Source: DATJLY01 sp963773665
GTDB taxonomy: Bacteria; Pseudomonadota; Alphaproteobacteria; ATCC43930; CGMCC-115725
Direction of reading: 5' to 3'
Assembly: GCA_963773665.1 (NCBI GenBank)
Contig: CAVZBZ010000004.1
Coordinates: 434,001-498,000 of the forward strand
Length of the DNA: 64,000 bases
Part shown: positions 27,282 through 36,076 of the stretch, one piece after another
Position numbering within the stretch: position 1 is the stretch's first letter
How the letters are laid out: each line of letters begins with the position of its first letter
Made by a program: the position numbers and the translations under genes
Notes under the pieces: model-generated
What the model saw: only the letters and a program-made list of their open reading frames with translations
What the model was told of the DNA's origin: nothing
Database searches by the model: none

Positions 27282-28660
27282 CCCCTCGCCGCGGCGTCGA
27301 GCGTTTCGCGCTGCCCAAGCCCCATCCCGGCGAAGCGCACGTAATAGAGCCGCGCCAGCACGAAGCTTGCAATCGTGCCGATCGCGAGCGGAACGATGAG
27401 CGCCAGATAGAGCTGCTGCACGGCAAGATGCATGTCGATCAGCACGCCGGCGACATAGGGCCCGGCGACCGCGCCGCAGCGTCCGATCGCGAACGCCCAG
27501 CCCGAGCCGTTCGAGCGGATCGAGGTCGGATAGATCATTGCCGAGGTCGCGTTGAGCCCGAACTGCAGTCCCAGAAGCGTAAAGCCGCACAGGAAAATGA
27601 CGCTCATCAGCAGGAATTCGCTGGCGCCGGTGGCAAAGCCGGTGAAGGGCGCGATCGCGAGCGACAGGACGAACAGCGCGCAGACCGGCATCAGCCCCAT
27701 CTTGTCGATCGGCCGGCTCAGCGCGAGCCCGCCGATCGTGCCGCCGATCTGGAATACAGACGTGCTGAGATAGGCGTCCGACAGCGGAACGTGCGCCTGG
27801 GCGAGCACCGTCGGCAGGAACTGGTTCATGAAATAGAACGACATCAGATTGCAGACGAAGCACAGCCAGAGGAGCGGCGTAATCCACTGCATCCCCTCTT
27901 GGAAAAGCTGGGCCGGGCGAAATTTCGCATAGACCTTCTCGTCGGCGAGGACGAAGCGCGTGTGCGGGCCGACAACGAGCGCCGGATCCATCGCCTTGAG
28001 AGTGCGCACGACCTGGTCGCGCTTCCCGGCCTTGACGACGAGATGCTTCAGCAATTCCGGGAGCCAGAAAAAGGCGGCGATGCCGACCACGAGCGGCGCC
28101 AAGCCGCCGATGAAGAACAGCCCTTGCCAGCCATAGGCCGGGATGAGGCTGCCGGCGATCAGTCCCGGCACCGCGCCGCCAAAGGTGATGCCGGTGAACA
28201 TGAGGATGATCATGGTGGCGCGGGCGCGCTTGGGCGCGAACTCGGCGTTCAAGGCAATGGTGTTGGGCAACATGCCGCCGATGCCGATGCCGGTGAAGAA
28301 GCGGTAGGCCGCCAGGCTCTCCAGCGAGGTGGCCCCCATGGTCAGCAGGCTGAAGATCCCGATCGTCAGGCACGACAGCACGATCGCGTTCCTGCGGCCG
28401 TGGCGGTCGCCGATCCAGCCGAGGATGGGCGAGCCGAACAGGATGCCGAACAGCGCGGCGCTGAACGCCGTGCCGAGCGCCGCCATGCTCTTCAAGCCCC
28501 ACAGCTTCACGAGCGACGGCCCGGCGGAACCCACCGTGCCGATGTCGTAGCCGTCGAACAGGATGATGAAAAAGCAGAAGATCACGATCAGCGCGTTGAA
28601 ACGGTTCATCTTGCGCTCGTCGATGAACCGCGAGATGTCGAGAACCTGTTGGCTCGCCAT
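27278..28660 (-). CDS. MFS transporter, aromatic acid:H+ symporter (AAHS)-like
   Basis: A 460-residue carrier with about twelve hydrophobic segments. Helix 1 holds FFIILFDGYDIGTVGSAGP, where the DGYD motif is characteristic of the AAHS group. The cytosolic loop GWIGDRHGRRNAIVLSC and FTGIGIGGMLPNTIALNAEFAPKRAR also match. AAHS proteins import benzoate-type acids. The gene is convergent with the SDR-CoA-transferase pair and divergent from another MFS gene, which together suggest a small aromatic or carboxylic acid catabolic island. Confidence 0.9.
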   Translation of the reverse strand: MASQQVLDISRFIDERKMNRFNALIVIFCFFIILFDGYDIGTVGSAGPSLVKLWGLKSMAALGTAFSAALFGILFGSPILGWIGDRHGRRNAIVLSCLTIGIFSLLTMGATSLESLAAYRFFTGIGIGGMLPNTIALNAEFAPKRARATMIILMFTGITFGGAVPGLIAGSLIPAYGWQGLFFIGGLAPLVVGIAAFFWLPELLKHLVVKAGKRDQVVRTLKAMDPALVVGPHTRFVLADEKVYAKFRPAQLFQEGMQWITPLLWLCFVCNLMSFYFMNQFLPTVLAQAHVPLSDAYLSTSVFQIGGTIGGLALSRPIDKMGLMPVCALFVLSLAIAPFTGFATGASEFLLMSVIFLCGFTLLGLQFGLNATSAMIYPTSIRSNGSGWAFAIGRCGAVAGPYVAGVLIDMHLAVQQLYLALIVPLAIGTIASFVLARLYYVRFAGMGLGQRETLDAAARG

Positions 28661-28833
28661 GTTTCCTCCTGTCCCCGGCCGCGTCTGAGCCGCGCGTCCA
28701 AGCGATCGACCCGGCCGGGAGTCTAGACGCACCGCCCGATTCGGGTCGCGTGGGATGTGTCCCACGCGCTGAGTGGGCCGGAGGGATCGGCCGCGCCGGC
28801 GTTTCCCCCGGCAGGGGAGGTTCGGGACCGGCG

Positions 28834-30285
28834 ATGGCGGACGGCGGGCGGAAGGCTGCGCCTTCGGTTGCGACCCAGATTCCGGCGCGGCTCGACCGTC
28901 TGCCGTGGTCGCGCTTCCACGCCCTCGTGGTCGCGGCGCTGGGCATCACCTGGATTCTCGACGGGCTCGAGGTGACGATCGTCGGCGCGGTCGGCGCGGT
29001 GCTGCAGGACCGGCGCACGCTCGGCCTGTCGCCCGAGGAGATCGGCGCCGTTGCCTCGTTCTATGTCGCGGGCGCGGTAACCGCGGCGCTGGCGTTCGGC
29101 TGGCTGACCGACCGGTTCGGGCGCAAGCGCATGTTCTATCTGACGCTCGCGGTCTATCTCGCGGGCGTGGCGTTGTCGGCGCTGTCGTGGAATTTCTGGA
29201 GCTTCGCGCTGTTCCGGGCGCTCACCGGCGCCGGGATCGGCGGCGAATATGCCGCGATCAATTCGGCGATCGACGAGCTGATGCCGGCGCGCATCCGGGG
29301 CCGCATCGACCTCATCGTCAACGGCAGCTATTGGCTAGGCGCGGCGGCGGGCGCGGCGGCGACGCTCGTCCTGCTCGATCCCGCGGTGCTGCCGGTCGAT
29401 CTCGGCTGGCGCTTTGGCTTCGGCATCGGCGCGGTCCTGGGCCTCGTCATCCTGGCGCTGCGCCGTGCAGTGCCGGAAAGCCCGCGCTGGCTCGTGACGC
29501 ACGGCAAATCCGAATCCGCCGAGGCGGCCGTTGCCGAGATCGAGCGCCGCGTCGCCTCATGGGGGCACGGACTGCCGCCCATCGAGGGCGAGCATCTGGT
29601 CGTCCATCCGCGGGCGAGCTTCGGCTTCGCCGTAGTGGCGAGCGCGATGCTCGGCCGCTATCGCGCGCGCTCGTTCCTCGCGGTCGTGCTGATGCTGGCG
29701 CAGGCGTTCCTCTACAACGCCCTCTTCTTCACCTATGGCTTGGTGCTGAACCGGTTCTATGGCGTGGCGCCCAAGGATACCGGCCTCTATCTCCTGCCGC
29801 TCGCCGCCGGGAATTTTTTGGGGCCGTTGCTGCTCGGGCGGTTCTTCGACACGATCGGGCGCCGCGCGATGATCTCGGCGACCTATCTCGTCTCGGGCGC
29901 GCTCCTGGCGGGAACCGGCTATGCGTTCGCCATAGGCGCGCTCGACGCTACGACGCAGACGCTCGCCTGGTGCGCCATCTTCTTCTTCGCCTCGGCCGCG
30001 GCGAGTGCGGCCTATCTCACCGCGAGCGAGATCTTCCCGCTCGAAACGCGGGCGCTCGCCATCTCGTGCTTCTACGCGATCGGCACGGCGGCGGGCGGGA
30101 TCGCGGCGCCGTGGCTCTTCGGCAAGCTCATCGGCGTTGGCTCGCGCTGGTACATCTTCGAGGGCTATGCCGCGGCCGCGGCGCTGATGGCGGCGGCGGC
30201 GATCGTCGAGTGGCGCATCGGCGTCGACGCCGAAGGCCGCTCGCTCGAAGCGATCGCGCCGCCGCTCGCCGCCGGCGAGTCTTAG
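28834..30285 (+). CDS. MFS transporter (sugar-porter/metabolite type)
   Basis: A 483-residue carrier. It has LDGLEVTIVGAVG in helix 1, the loop GWLTDRFGRKRMFYLTLAVYLAG, RALTGAGIGGEYAAINSAIDELMPARIRGR in helices 4-5 and VPESPRWLVTHG before the central loop. These fit the Sugar_tr branch of MFS. The ATG at 28834 is chosen; in-frame sequence upstream to 28750 is Gly/Arg-rich and unlike the family. It shares a divergent promoter region of about 170 bases with the AAHS-like gene. Confidence 0.88.
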   Translation: MADGGRKAAPSVATQIPARLDRLPWSRFHALVVAALGITWILDGLEVTIVGAVGAVLQDRRTLGLSPEEIGAVASFYVAGAVTAALAFGWLTDRFGRKRMFYLTLAVYLAGVALSALSWNFWSFALFRALTGAGIGGEYAAINSAIDELMPARIRGRIDLIVNGSYWLGAAAGAAATLVLLDPAVLPVDLGWRFGFGIGAVLGLVILALRRAVPESPRWLVTHGKSESAEAAVAEIERRVASWGHGLPPIEGEHLVVHPRASFGFAVVASAMLGRYRARSFLAVVLMLAQAFLYNALFFTYGLVLNRFYGVAPKDTGLYLLPLAAGNFLGPLLLGRFFDTIGRRAMISATYLVSGALLAGTGYAFAIGALDATTQTLAWCAIFFFASAAASAAYLTASEIFPLETRALAISCFYAIGTAAGGIAAPWLFGKLIGVGSRWYIFEGYAAAAALMAAAAIVEWRIGVDAEGRSLEAIAPPLAAGES

Positions 30286-30290
30286 GAAGT

Positions 30291-30317
30291 GGGGCGGCGC
30301 CGTGGCCGCGCCGCCCC
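30291..30317. terminator. strong stem-loop between convergent genes
   Basis: GGGGCGGCGC and GCGCCGCCCC form an exact 10-bp stem with a 7-base loop, five bases after the MFS stop and six bases before the end of the minus-strand gene. Its place between converging genes fits a shared transcription stop. There is no long T-run on either side. Confidence 0.55.
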
Positions 30318-30323
30318 AAACAC

Positions 30324-30596
30324 TCAGCCGCCGCCTTGGTTGCCGCCGTAGCCCGGGGCCGTCACGCCCGTCGCCGGATCGACCGGATCGCCGTCGCCGT
30401 TCCGCAGCGAGGACCAGGGCGGCACCTTGTTGGGGTTGTAGGTGCTGCTACCGCCGAGATAGTCCGGCTGCTGCTGCGAGGGATGCGCCGCCACTTGCTG
30501 AGGCGGCGCGGTCTCGTCGGCAAGAGCAAGCGAAGGAAGGCCGAGTCCCAGTGCGAGAACGCCGAGGCCCAGCACAGAAATCGCGGTTTTTGTCAC
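30324..30596 (-). CDS. small exported hypothetical protein
   Basis: A 90-residue protein with a signal peptide (VTKTAISVLGLGVLALGLGLPSLALA) and a polar, low-complexity mature part rich in Gln, Pro, Gly and Asn, ending GVTAPGYGGNQGGG. The GTG at 30596 follows AAAGGA at a good distance and begins the signal peptide, so it is preferred to a TTG at 30632. Function unknown; export to the periplasm is inferred. Confidence 0.6.
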   Translation of the reverse strand: MTKTAISVLGLGVLALGLGLPSLALADETAPPQQVAAHPSQQQPDYLGGSSTYNPNKVPPWSSLRNGDGDPVDPATGVTAPGYGGNQGGG

Positions 30597-30757
30597 AACT
30601 AGTCCTTTCAAAAAACGCAGTGTCGTCGTCAACAGCGCTACGCGTGCGCGTGGGCCGCGACAAGCGGAGCCTCGGCATGTACTGCTTGCAATGCGCGCGG
30701 GGATGTTCGGCGCGGAGTGCGCTTAGAACACTGGGCCGGCGTGAGACGCAGGCCCGT

Positions 30758-32005
30758 TCAGGGAGTCTTCGCGGCGGCGTAGGGGAAGACGAAGTCGCCC
30801 GTCTTCTTCTCGTCCGGCCACACGATCAGCTCGTGCGAGAGATCGCGGAACTGATCGACCGAGTTGCCGGTCACGTGCTGGAACTGCACAGCGAACTGGC
30901 CGGGCTTCGTCCACTCGCCGTCCGGCCCGAAGTCGATCGGTCCCAAGACGGTGTGGAACTCGTGGCCGTGGATATATTGCGCGATCTTGTCCTGGTCGAG
31001 GCCGCCCGTCGCCGTCACCGCATCGGCGAGCACCTGTCCCGCGGCATAGCCGAAGGGCGGAAAGGCATAGCCCAGGGGATCGAGCCCTTCCTTGGCGCTC
31101 ACGGCCGCGTATTTGTCGAGGAGGTTCCTGAGCTCGGGCGTCATCACGCTCGGCACCGGAAGGAACGCCTCGGTATTGACGATGCCGTTCATGAGCGGCC
31201 CCAATTGCATCTTCACCGCCGTGATGATGAGGCCGATGAGAGTGCCGCCGAACATTTTCGGCTTGAGGCCGATCTCGCTCGCCGCGCGCACGATGCCGAC
31301 GGAATCGGGCGGATATGCCGCGACATAGACGATATCGGGATTGGTCGCCTGGAGCGCGCGCAGGATCGGCGCATAGTCGGTCGTGTCGGGCGGATAGGAT
31401 CTGTCGAACACGGTGGTGAAGGGCAGCGTCTTGAGATTGGCGCGCGCGCCGGATATCGCGTTCTGCGCGAACTCGGCGTCGGCGCCGACGATCGCCACGG
31501 TCTTGAGATCGTCCTTGTGCCGCAGCGCCAGCTCGAAAAAGCCGGTCGAGAACGATTTCTCCGGCTCCGGCCCCGACGACAGCATCGAGAAATAGCGCGG
31601 ATAGTGGAACTTGCTGTTGGCGGCGTTGGCGAGGATGCCGACCGTCGTCATGTTGTGCGCGGCTATGACCGGAATGGCGGGCGCCACCATGTTGGTGGCA
31701 TAGGGGCCGATCAGCAGATCGACCTTGTCCACCTCCATCAGCTTCGTATAGATCGGCGGCACGTTCGAGGGATTGCTCTGGTCGTCGTAATAGACGATCT
31801 CGACGGGCCGGCCCAAGAGTCCGCCCTTTTCGTTGACGTCGTCCTTCCAGATCTCGAGCGCCGCCAGCACCTGCTTGCCGATGGCGGCGACGCCGCCGGT
31901 CAAGGCCATGCTGCAGCCGATCCTGATCGGCTCGGCCGCACTCGCCGCCGCCGCGAGGAAAAGCGCGGCGGCGGCGATGGCGGCGTGCGTCCATCCGGTC
32001 CGCAT
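30758..32005 (-). CDS. ABC-type amino-acid/amide-binding protein (paralogue 1 of 3)
   Basis: A 415-residue periplasmic binding protein of the LivK/UrtA (Peripla_BP_6) type. A signal peptide ends in AAAASAAEP, then IRIGCSMALTGGVAAIGKQVLAALEIWKDDVNEKGG, YYDDQSNPSNVPPIYTKLMEVDKVDLLIGPYATNMVAPAIPV and VAIVGADAEFAQNAI follow. The segment order matches the two genes upstream of it closely, marking a tandem triplication. No ABC permease or ATPase lies next to it. The ligand is unknown, but nearby FAH and CoA-transferase genes suggest an aromatic or organic acid. Confidence 0.9.
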   Translation of the reverse strand: MRTGWTHAAIAAAALFLAAAASAAEPIRIGCSMALTGGVAAIGKQVLAALEIWKDDVNEKGGLLGRPVEIVYYDDQSNPSNVPPIYTKLMEVDKVDLLIGPYATNMVAPAIPVIAAHNMTTVGILANAANSKFHYPRYFSMLSSGPEPEKSFSTGFFELALRHKDDLKTVAIVGADAEFAQNAISGARANLKTLPFTTVFDRSYPPDTTDYAPILRALQATNPDIVYVAAYPPDSVGIVRAASEIGLKPKMFGGTLIGLIITAVKMQLGPLMNGIVNTEAFLPVPSVMTPELRNLLDKYAAVSAKEGLDPLGYAFPPFGYAAGQVLADAVTATGGLDQDKIAQYIHGHEFHTVLGPIDFGPDGEWTKPGQFAVQFQHVTGNSVDQFRDLSHELIVWPDEKKTGDFVFPYAAAKTP

Positions 32006-32016
32006 GGCGTGCCCTC

Positions 32017-33243
32017 CTATTTCGACGCGTCGTAGGGCGCGATCAGGTTGCCGTCCTTGTATTGCGGCGGCCACAGCGTGACGACGTGCTTCGGATCCTT
32101 GAATTCGTCGAGCGTGCCCTTCTCGATATGCTGGAACTGCTCGACGATCATGCGGTTCTCGGTCCACTCGCCGTCGGCGGTAAACGAGATCGGGCCGGCG
32201 ATGGTTTCGAATTTGTGGGCGTGGATGTATTGCGCGATCTTCTCGTTGTCGAGGCTGCCCACGGCTTTCACCGCATCGCCCAGGATCTGGCCCGCGCCAT
32301 AGGCGAACGGAATATAGCTGTAGCCGATCGGATCGGTGCCTTCCTTCACCGCGCGTTCCTGATAGCGCGCCAGCACGTCCCTGAGGCCCGGGAAATCGAA
32401 GCCCAGCGAGAATGCGTCGGTATAGACGATGCCGTTCGAAAGCGGCCCGAGCTGCATCCGGCCGGCGGTCGAGGCGAGTGCAATCATCGTCCCGCCGAAC
32501 ATCCTGGTCTTGAGGCCGGTCTCGTGCGCGGCATGGATCAGGCCGACCGTGTCCGGGTTGTAGCCGGCTCCGTAGATGATGTCCGGACTCGTCGCCTCGA
32601 GGGCATGGAGGACCGGCCCGAAATCGGTCGTATTCGGCGGATAGGCCTTGTCATAGACGATTTCGAGCCCCGCCTTCTTGGCATTGTCGCGCGCGCCGTC
32701 GATCGAGTTCTTGGCGAACTCGGCGTCCGCGCCGACCAGCGCGATCGTCTTGGGCTTCGGATCGAGCGCGCTCGCGATCTGGAAGAATCCTTCCGAGAAG
32801 GCGTGCCGCGGATCGGGACCGCTCGACAGCATGACGAAGTAGCCGGGATAGTGGAACTGGCTGTTCGCTGCGAGCGCGGTCACGGCGATCGTCGTCATCT
32901 TGTGCTGCATGAGGATCGGGATCGTGGGCACCGCCATGTTGGTGGCGTAGGGCCCGATCACGAGATCGACCTTGTCGACCTCGATGAGCTTCGTGTAGAT
33001 GCCGGGGATGAGCGTGGGATTGCTCTGGTCGTCATAGCAGTCGAGTGCCACCTGGCGGCCGAGAAGCCCGCCCTTGGCGTTCACATCGTCGCGCCACAGC
33101 TCGAAGCCCATCATCACCTGCTTGCCGTTGACGGCGACGCCGCCGGTCATGGACGTGCTGCAGCCGACCTTGATCGGCTCCGCCGCCTGGGCCGCGCCGG
33201 CCGTCAGGGCGGCGCCCACCGCGAGTGTGAGGATCGTCTTCAT
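32017..33243 (-). CDS. ABC-type amino-acid/amide-binding protein (paralogue 2 of 3)
   Basis: A 408-residue binding protein. A signal peptide MKTILTLAVGAALTAGAAQA precedes IKVGCSTSMTGGVAVNGKQVMMGFELWRDDVNAKGG, DCYDDQSNPTLIPGIYTKLIEVDKVDLVIGPYATNM and IALVGADAEFAKNSI. It is clearly homologous along its length with the genes on both sides but has diverged (for example HAAHETGLKTRMFGGTMIALAST). GAGGAAAC precedes the ATG. It follows paralogue 3 in the same direction after a 50-base gap. Confidence 0.9.
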   Translation of the reverse strand: MKTILTLAVGAALTAGAAQAAEPIKVGCSTSMTGGVAVNGKQVMMGFELWRDDVNAKGGLLGRQVALDCYDDQSNPTLIPGIYTKLIEVDKVDLVIGPYATNMAVPTIPILMQHKMTTIAVTALAANSQFHYPGYFVMLSSGPDPRHAFSEGFFQIASALDPKPKTIALVGADAEFAKNSIDGARDNAKKAGLEIVYDKAYPPNTTDFGPVLHALEATSPDIIYGAGYNPDTVGLIHAAHETGLKTRMFGGTMIALASTAGRMQLGPLSNGIVYTDAFSLGFDFPGLRDVLARYQERAVKEGTDPIGYSYIPFAYGAGQILGDAVKAVGSLDNEKIAQYIHAHKFETIAGPISFTADGEWTENRMIVEQFQHIEKGTLDEFKDPKHVVTLWPPQYKDGNLIAPYDASK

Positions 33244-33293
33244 TTGTTTCCTCCAAAAATGTCTTATCGTTCACGAGTGGCGGTGCGGCTCCG

Positions 33294-34535
33294 TTACTCC
33301 TTCGCCTTGTCGTAGGGATAGATGAAGTCGCCCGTCTTGTATTTCGCCGGCCACACGATCGCCTCGTGATCGGTGTTGCGGAACTGGTCGATGTCGTTCG
33401 GCACGACGTGGCGGAACTGGGTGAAGAGCCGGCCCGATTCGGTCCACTCGCCGTCCGGCCCGAACGAGAGCTCGCGCAGGACCGTCTTGACCGGATGGGT
33501 GTGGAGCCACTCCGCGAGCTTCGCGCCGTCGAGGCTTTGCGTCGCGGTAACGGCCGCCGCCAGCACCTGGCCCGCGGAATAGCCGAACGGCGGAAAGACA
33601 TAGCCCAAGGGATCGACGCCCTGCTCCTTCGCCGCGCGCGTCTGATAGGCGGAGATGAGCGCTTCGGCCTCGGGCGACATGAGGGTCTTGGCCGGCGCGA
33701 ACACGACGTTGTTGATCATGCCGTTCATCAGCGGGCCCAATTGCAGCTTGACGCTGGTGATGCTCAATCCGACGAGCGCGCCGCCGAAAATCTTGGTCTT
33801 GAGATTGATCTCGTGCGCGGCGCGCACCATGCACACGGTGTCGGGCGGATATGCCGCCACGAACACGATGTCGGGATTGGTCTCCTGCACCGCGCGCAGG
33901 ATCGGCGCGCAGTCGTTGATGGTGGGCGGGTAGTAGTGGTCGTACACGACCTTGTAGCCCAGGTCGGCGGCGTTCTTGCGCGTGCCCTCGATCGCGTTTC
34001 GCCCGTATTCGGCGTCGGCGCCGACGAGCGCGATCGACTGCGGCTTGGGCGTCTGCGCGCCCGCGACCGCCAGGAACCCGGTCGAATAGGAGCGCTCGGG
34101 ATCGGGCCCGGTGGCGTTCATCGAGAAATAGCGCGGATAGTGGAACTCGTGGTTGGCGGCGTTGGCGAGGATGCCGACCGTCATCTTGCCCTTCTGCATG
34201 AGGACGGGGATGGCCGGCGCCACCATGTTGGTGGCATAGGGCCCGATCAGCAGGTCGACCTTGTCGATGTCGATGAGCTTTGTGTAGATGCCGGGCACGT
34301 TGGCCGGCTGGCTCTGATCGTCATAGCAGTCGAGCTCGACCGGGCGGCCCAGAAGCCCGCCCTTCTCGTTCACCTGGTCGCGCCAGATCTCGAGCGCGAT
34401 CAGGATCTGCTTGCCGATCCCGGCGACGCCGCCGGTCATCGCCATGCTGCAGCCGATCTTGATCGGCTCGGCAGCGTGTACCGGCGCGAGAGATGTCGCC
34501 GCGAGGAGTGCTGCGGCCGCAGCAGCGGCGCGCAT
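33294..34535 (-). CDS. ABC-type amino-acid/amide-binding protein (paralogue 3 of 3)
   Basis: A 413-residue binding protein. A signal peptide ends in APVHAAEP, followed by IKIGCSMAMTGGVAGIGKQILIALEIWRDQVNEKGGLLGRPV, DCYDDQSQPANVPGIYTKLIDIDKVDLLIGPYATNM and ALVGADAEYGRNAI. By eye it is nearest paralogue 1. The start codon directly abuts the stop of the FAH gene, so hydrolase and binding protein are probably one transcription unit and may serve the same compound. Confidence 0.9.
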   Translation of the reverse strand: MRAAAAAAALLAATSLAPVHAAEPIKIGCSMAMTGGVAGIGKQILIALEIWRDQVNEKGGLLGRPVELDCYDDQSQPANVPGIYTKLIDIDKVDLLIGPYATNMVAPAIPVLMQKGKMTVGILANAANHEFHYPRYFSMNATGPDPERSYSTGFLAVAGAQTPKPQSIALVGADAEYGRNAIEGTRKNAADLGYKVVYDHYYPPTINDCAPILRAVQETNPDIVFVAAYPPDTVCMVRAAHEINLKTKIFGGALVGLSITSVKLQLGPLMNGMINNVVFAPAKTLMSPEAEALISAYQTRAAKEQGVDPLGYVFPPFGYSAGQVLAAAVTATQSLDGAKLAEWLHTHPVKTVLRELSFGPDGEWTESGRLFTQFRHVVPNDIDQFRNTDHEAIVWPAKYKTGDFIYPYDKAKE

Positions 34536-35544
34536 CTAGCCCTCCACCCGTTCGGCGACGAAGCGGTTCTTCATGCGGCCCAGCCCCTCGATCTCGGTTT
34601 CCATCACGTCGCCGGGCTTGAGGAACGTGTTCGAGCCCTGGCCCACGCCGCCGCAGGTGCCGCAGAACAGAAGATCGCCCGGCTCCAGCGTCGCGATGCT
34701 CGAGGAGAATTCGATCTGCTCCTCGGGCGTGTAGATGAATTGCGAGGTGTTGCCGTCCTGCTTGGTGACGCCGTTGACCGACAGGTGGATGCTGAGCTTC
34801 ATGTGATTGGCGACGAAGGCGCGCGGCACGAGATAGGGGCCCATCGGCGCGAAATTGTCGGAGCCCTTGCCGCCGAACCAGTCGGAGCGCAGGCCGGGCC
34901 GGTCGGGCCGCATCTGCCAGTCGCGGCACGACACGTCGTTGCCGGTCATGAACCCGGCGATGCAGTCCAAGCGCGCGCGACGCCGGGACTCGTTTCGCCT
35001 TCCGCCCCATGGCGAGGCAGAGCTCGGCTTCCCAGTCGATCTTCGAGGTGCCGTGCGGGATCTCGATGTCGTCGAAGGCGCCGGCGAGCGCGCTCGACGC
35101 CTTCAGGAACATGTAGGGATGCGACGATGATCTCTCGCCGGTGAACTGGCGGTCCGCCGGCGACATGCCGGCGCGGATCATCTCGTTGACGTGTTCCTGG
35201 AAATTCTGCGCGGCGTTGAGGATCTTGCCCGGGCGGCCAACCGGCGCCATCGGGCGCAGGCCCGCGACCGGCGCCACCGCGCCCCGAAAACGCGCGCTCG
35301 TCACGCCCTCCGTCTCGATGAACGCGACGAGCTCCTGCAGCACCGGGAAATTCGCGTCCCACTCCTCGACGAGGCCGCGCAGCGAGCGCGTGTCGGAAAG
35401 CGCGTGGCGGCGTCCGGCGTCCGTGTCGCGGAACGCGGCGTAGGCGGGCGCTATGCCGATCGCCCGATCGTCCAGCACGATCGCTGCGAACTCGGCGCCG
35501 CCCGGCGCGGCAAAAGTGGCGAGCTTGAAGTGCGTCCCGTTCAT
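34536..35544 (-). pseudogene. fumarylacetoacetate hydrolase-family protein, one-base frameshift
   Basis: Two frames together give a complete 335-residue FAH-family enzyme. The first part is MNGTHFKLATFAAPGGAEFAAIV to KAKRVPASRAL, with PGKILNAAQNFQEHVNEM and KIDWEAELCLAMGRKAKRV. The second part continues DCIAGFMTGNDVSCRDWQ, then FAPMGPYLVPRAFV and LLFCGTCGGVGQGS. The break is near 34967, where GG stands for an expected single G; removing one base gives exactly 336 codons. These enzymes cleave or hydrate ring-fission products. As written the protein would stop making sense after about residue 190. Confidence 0.85.
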
Positions 35545-35629
35545 GGCGGCCCTCCCGGCCAGGATTTTTCATGATCCTACCGGGATGCCGCATGTTCAGC
35601 CAGCGTCCTTCGACTGCGCCCCGATAGCT

Positions 35630-35695
35630 GTCGTTGCGAGGAGCGAACGCGACGAAGCAATCTGCGGGGAGATTGCTTCGCTGCGCTCGCAATGA
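35630..35695. repeat. REP/MITE-like imperfect palindrome
   Basis: The element begins GTCGTTGCGAGGAGCG and ends CTCGCAATGAC, so the ends pair with one G:T mismatch. Internal arms GAAGCAATCT and AGATTGCTTC pair exactly. Dispersed repeats of this style, with a TTGCGAG start and a GAAGCAATC core, are common between genes in many proteobacteria. It lies 85 bases upstream of the FAH start. Confidence 0.7.
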
Positions 35696-35767
35696 CATTC
35701 CATTTTTCGCGCCGCTACTCCACGACGACGGCGGCCTGCATGCGCGGTGGATGGTGCAGAAATACTT

Positions 35768-35908
35768 GTGGCGGCCGGCTCGATTATCTCGGCGGCTGCG
35801 CCATCCAAATCCCAGCGCGAGGGCTACAACGTCGTGCACTGGGATTCCGACGGCATGTCGCTGTGGGCCGTGTCCGATTTTCCGGCCTCCGAAAAGGCCC
35901 AGGAGTAA
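35768..35908 (+). pseudogene. remnant of an anti-sigma factor C-terminus
   Basis: In one frame, with no credible start, the sequence reads ...REGYNVVHWDSDGMSLWAVS then DFPASEKAQE and a stop. The pattern GYNVVHW-x-DGM-x-WAVSD is the characteristic tail of transmembrane anti-sigma factors that follow ECF sigma genes. About 45 codons remain and nothing upstream encodes the zinc finger or membrane helix. It is best read as a relic of a deleted sigma/anti-sigma locus. Confidence 0.5.
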
Positions 35909-36076
35909 TCGCGAGAGCCGGAAGGGCGATTTGGGGCCGGGTAAGAGACGCGGGAAAATCGGCGATAATGAACGTATGTTGCAGTCAGACCGGGACGTTA
36001 GGCCGGAAAGGAGGGGTTCGCGCGTCGGCCGCGATGGGCATGGATGGGCATTTGCCCGAAAACCGCGGGCGCCCGC

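Larger units (their letters stand above)
35545..36076. other. 532-bp stretch without an intact gene
   Basis: Between the FAH gene and the 376-aa unknown gene there is no ORF with a family match. The stretch holds a MITE/REP-like imperfect palindrome (35630-35695) and a short coding remnant with the look of an anti-sigma factor tail (35768-35908). I see nothing recognisable in 35909-36076. It reads as a scar region. Confidence 0.6.

Noticed and set aside
25901..28726. A 941-codon plus-strand open frame
   Set aside because: It overlaps the SDR, CoA-transferase and MFS genes in other frames and shows no family similarity, so it is a GC-driven shadow.
25857..29018. A 1053-codon minus-strand open frame
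   Set aside because: It runs antisense through the CoA-transferase and out of frame through the MFS gene. Its translation is Arg/Ala-rich without any motif, as expected for shadow frames in high-GC DNA.
30291..30317. Reading the stem-loop as part of an attachment site
   Set aside because: No integrase, tRNA or flanking direct repeat is present, and the place between convergent genes explains it as a transcription stop.
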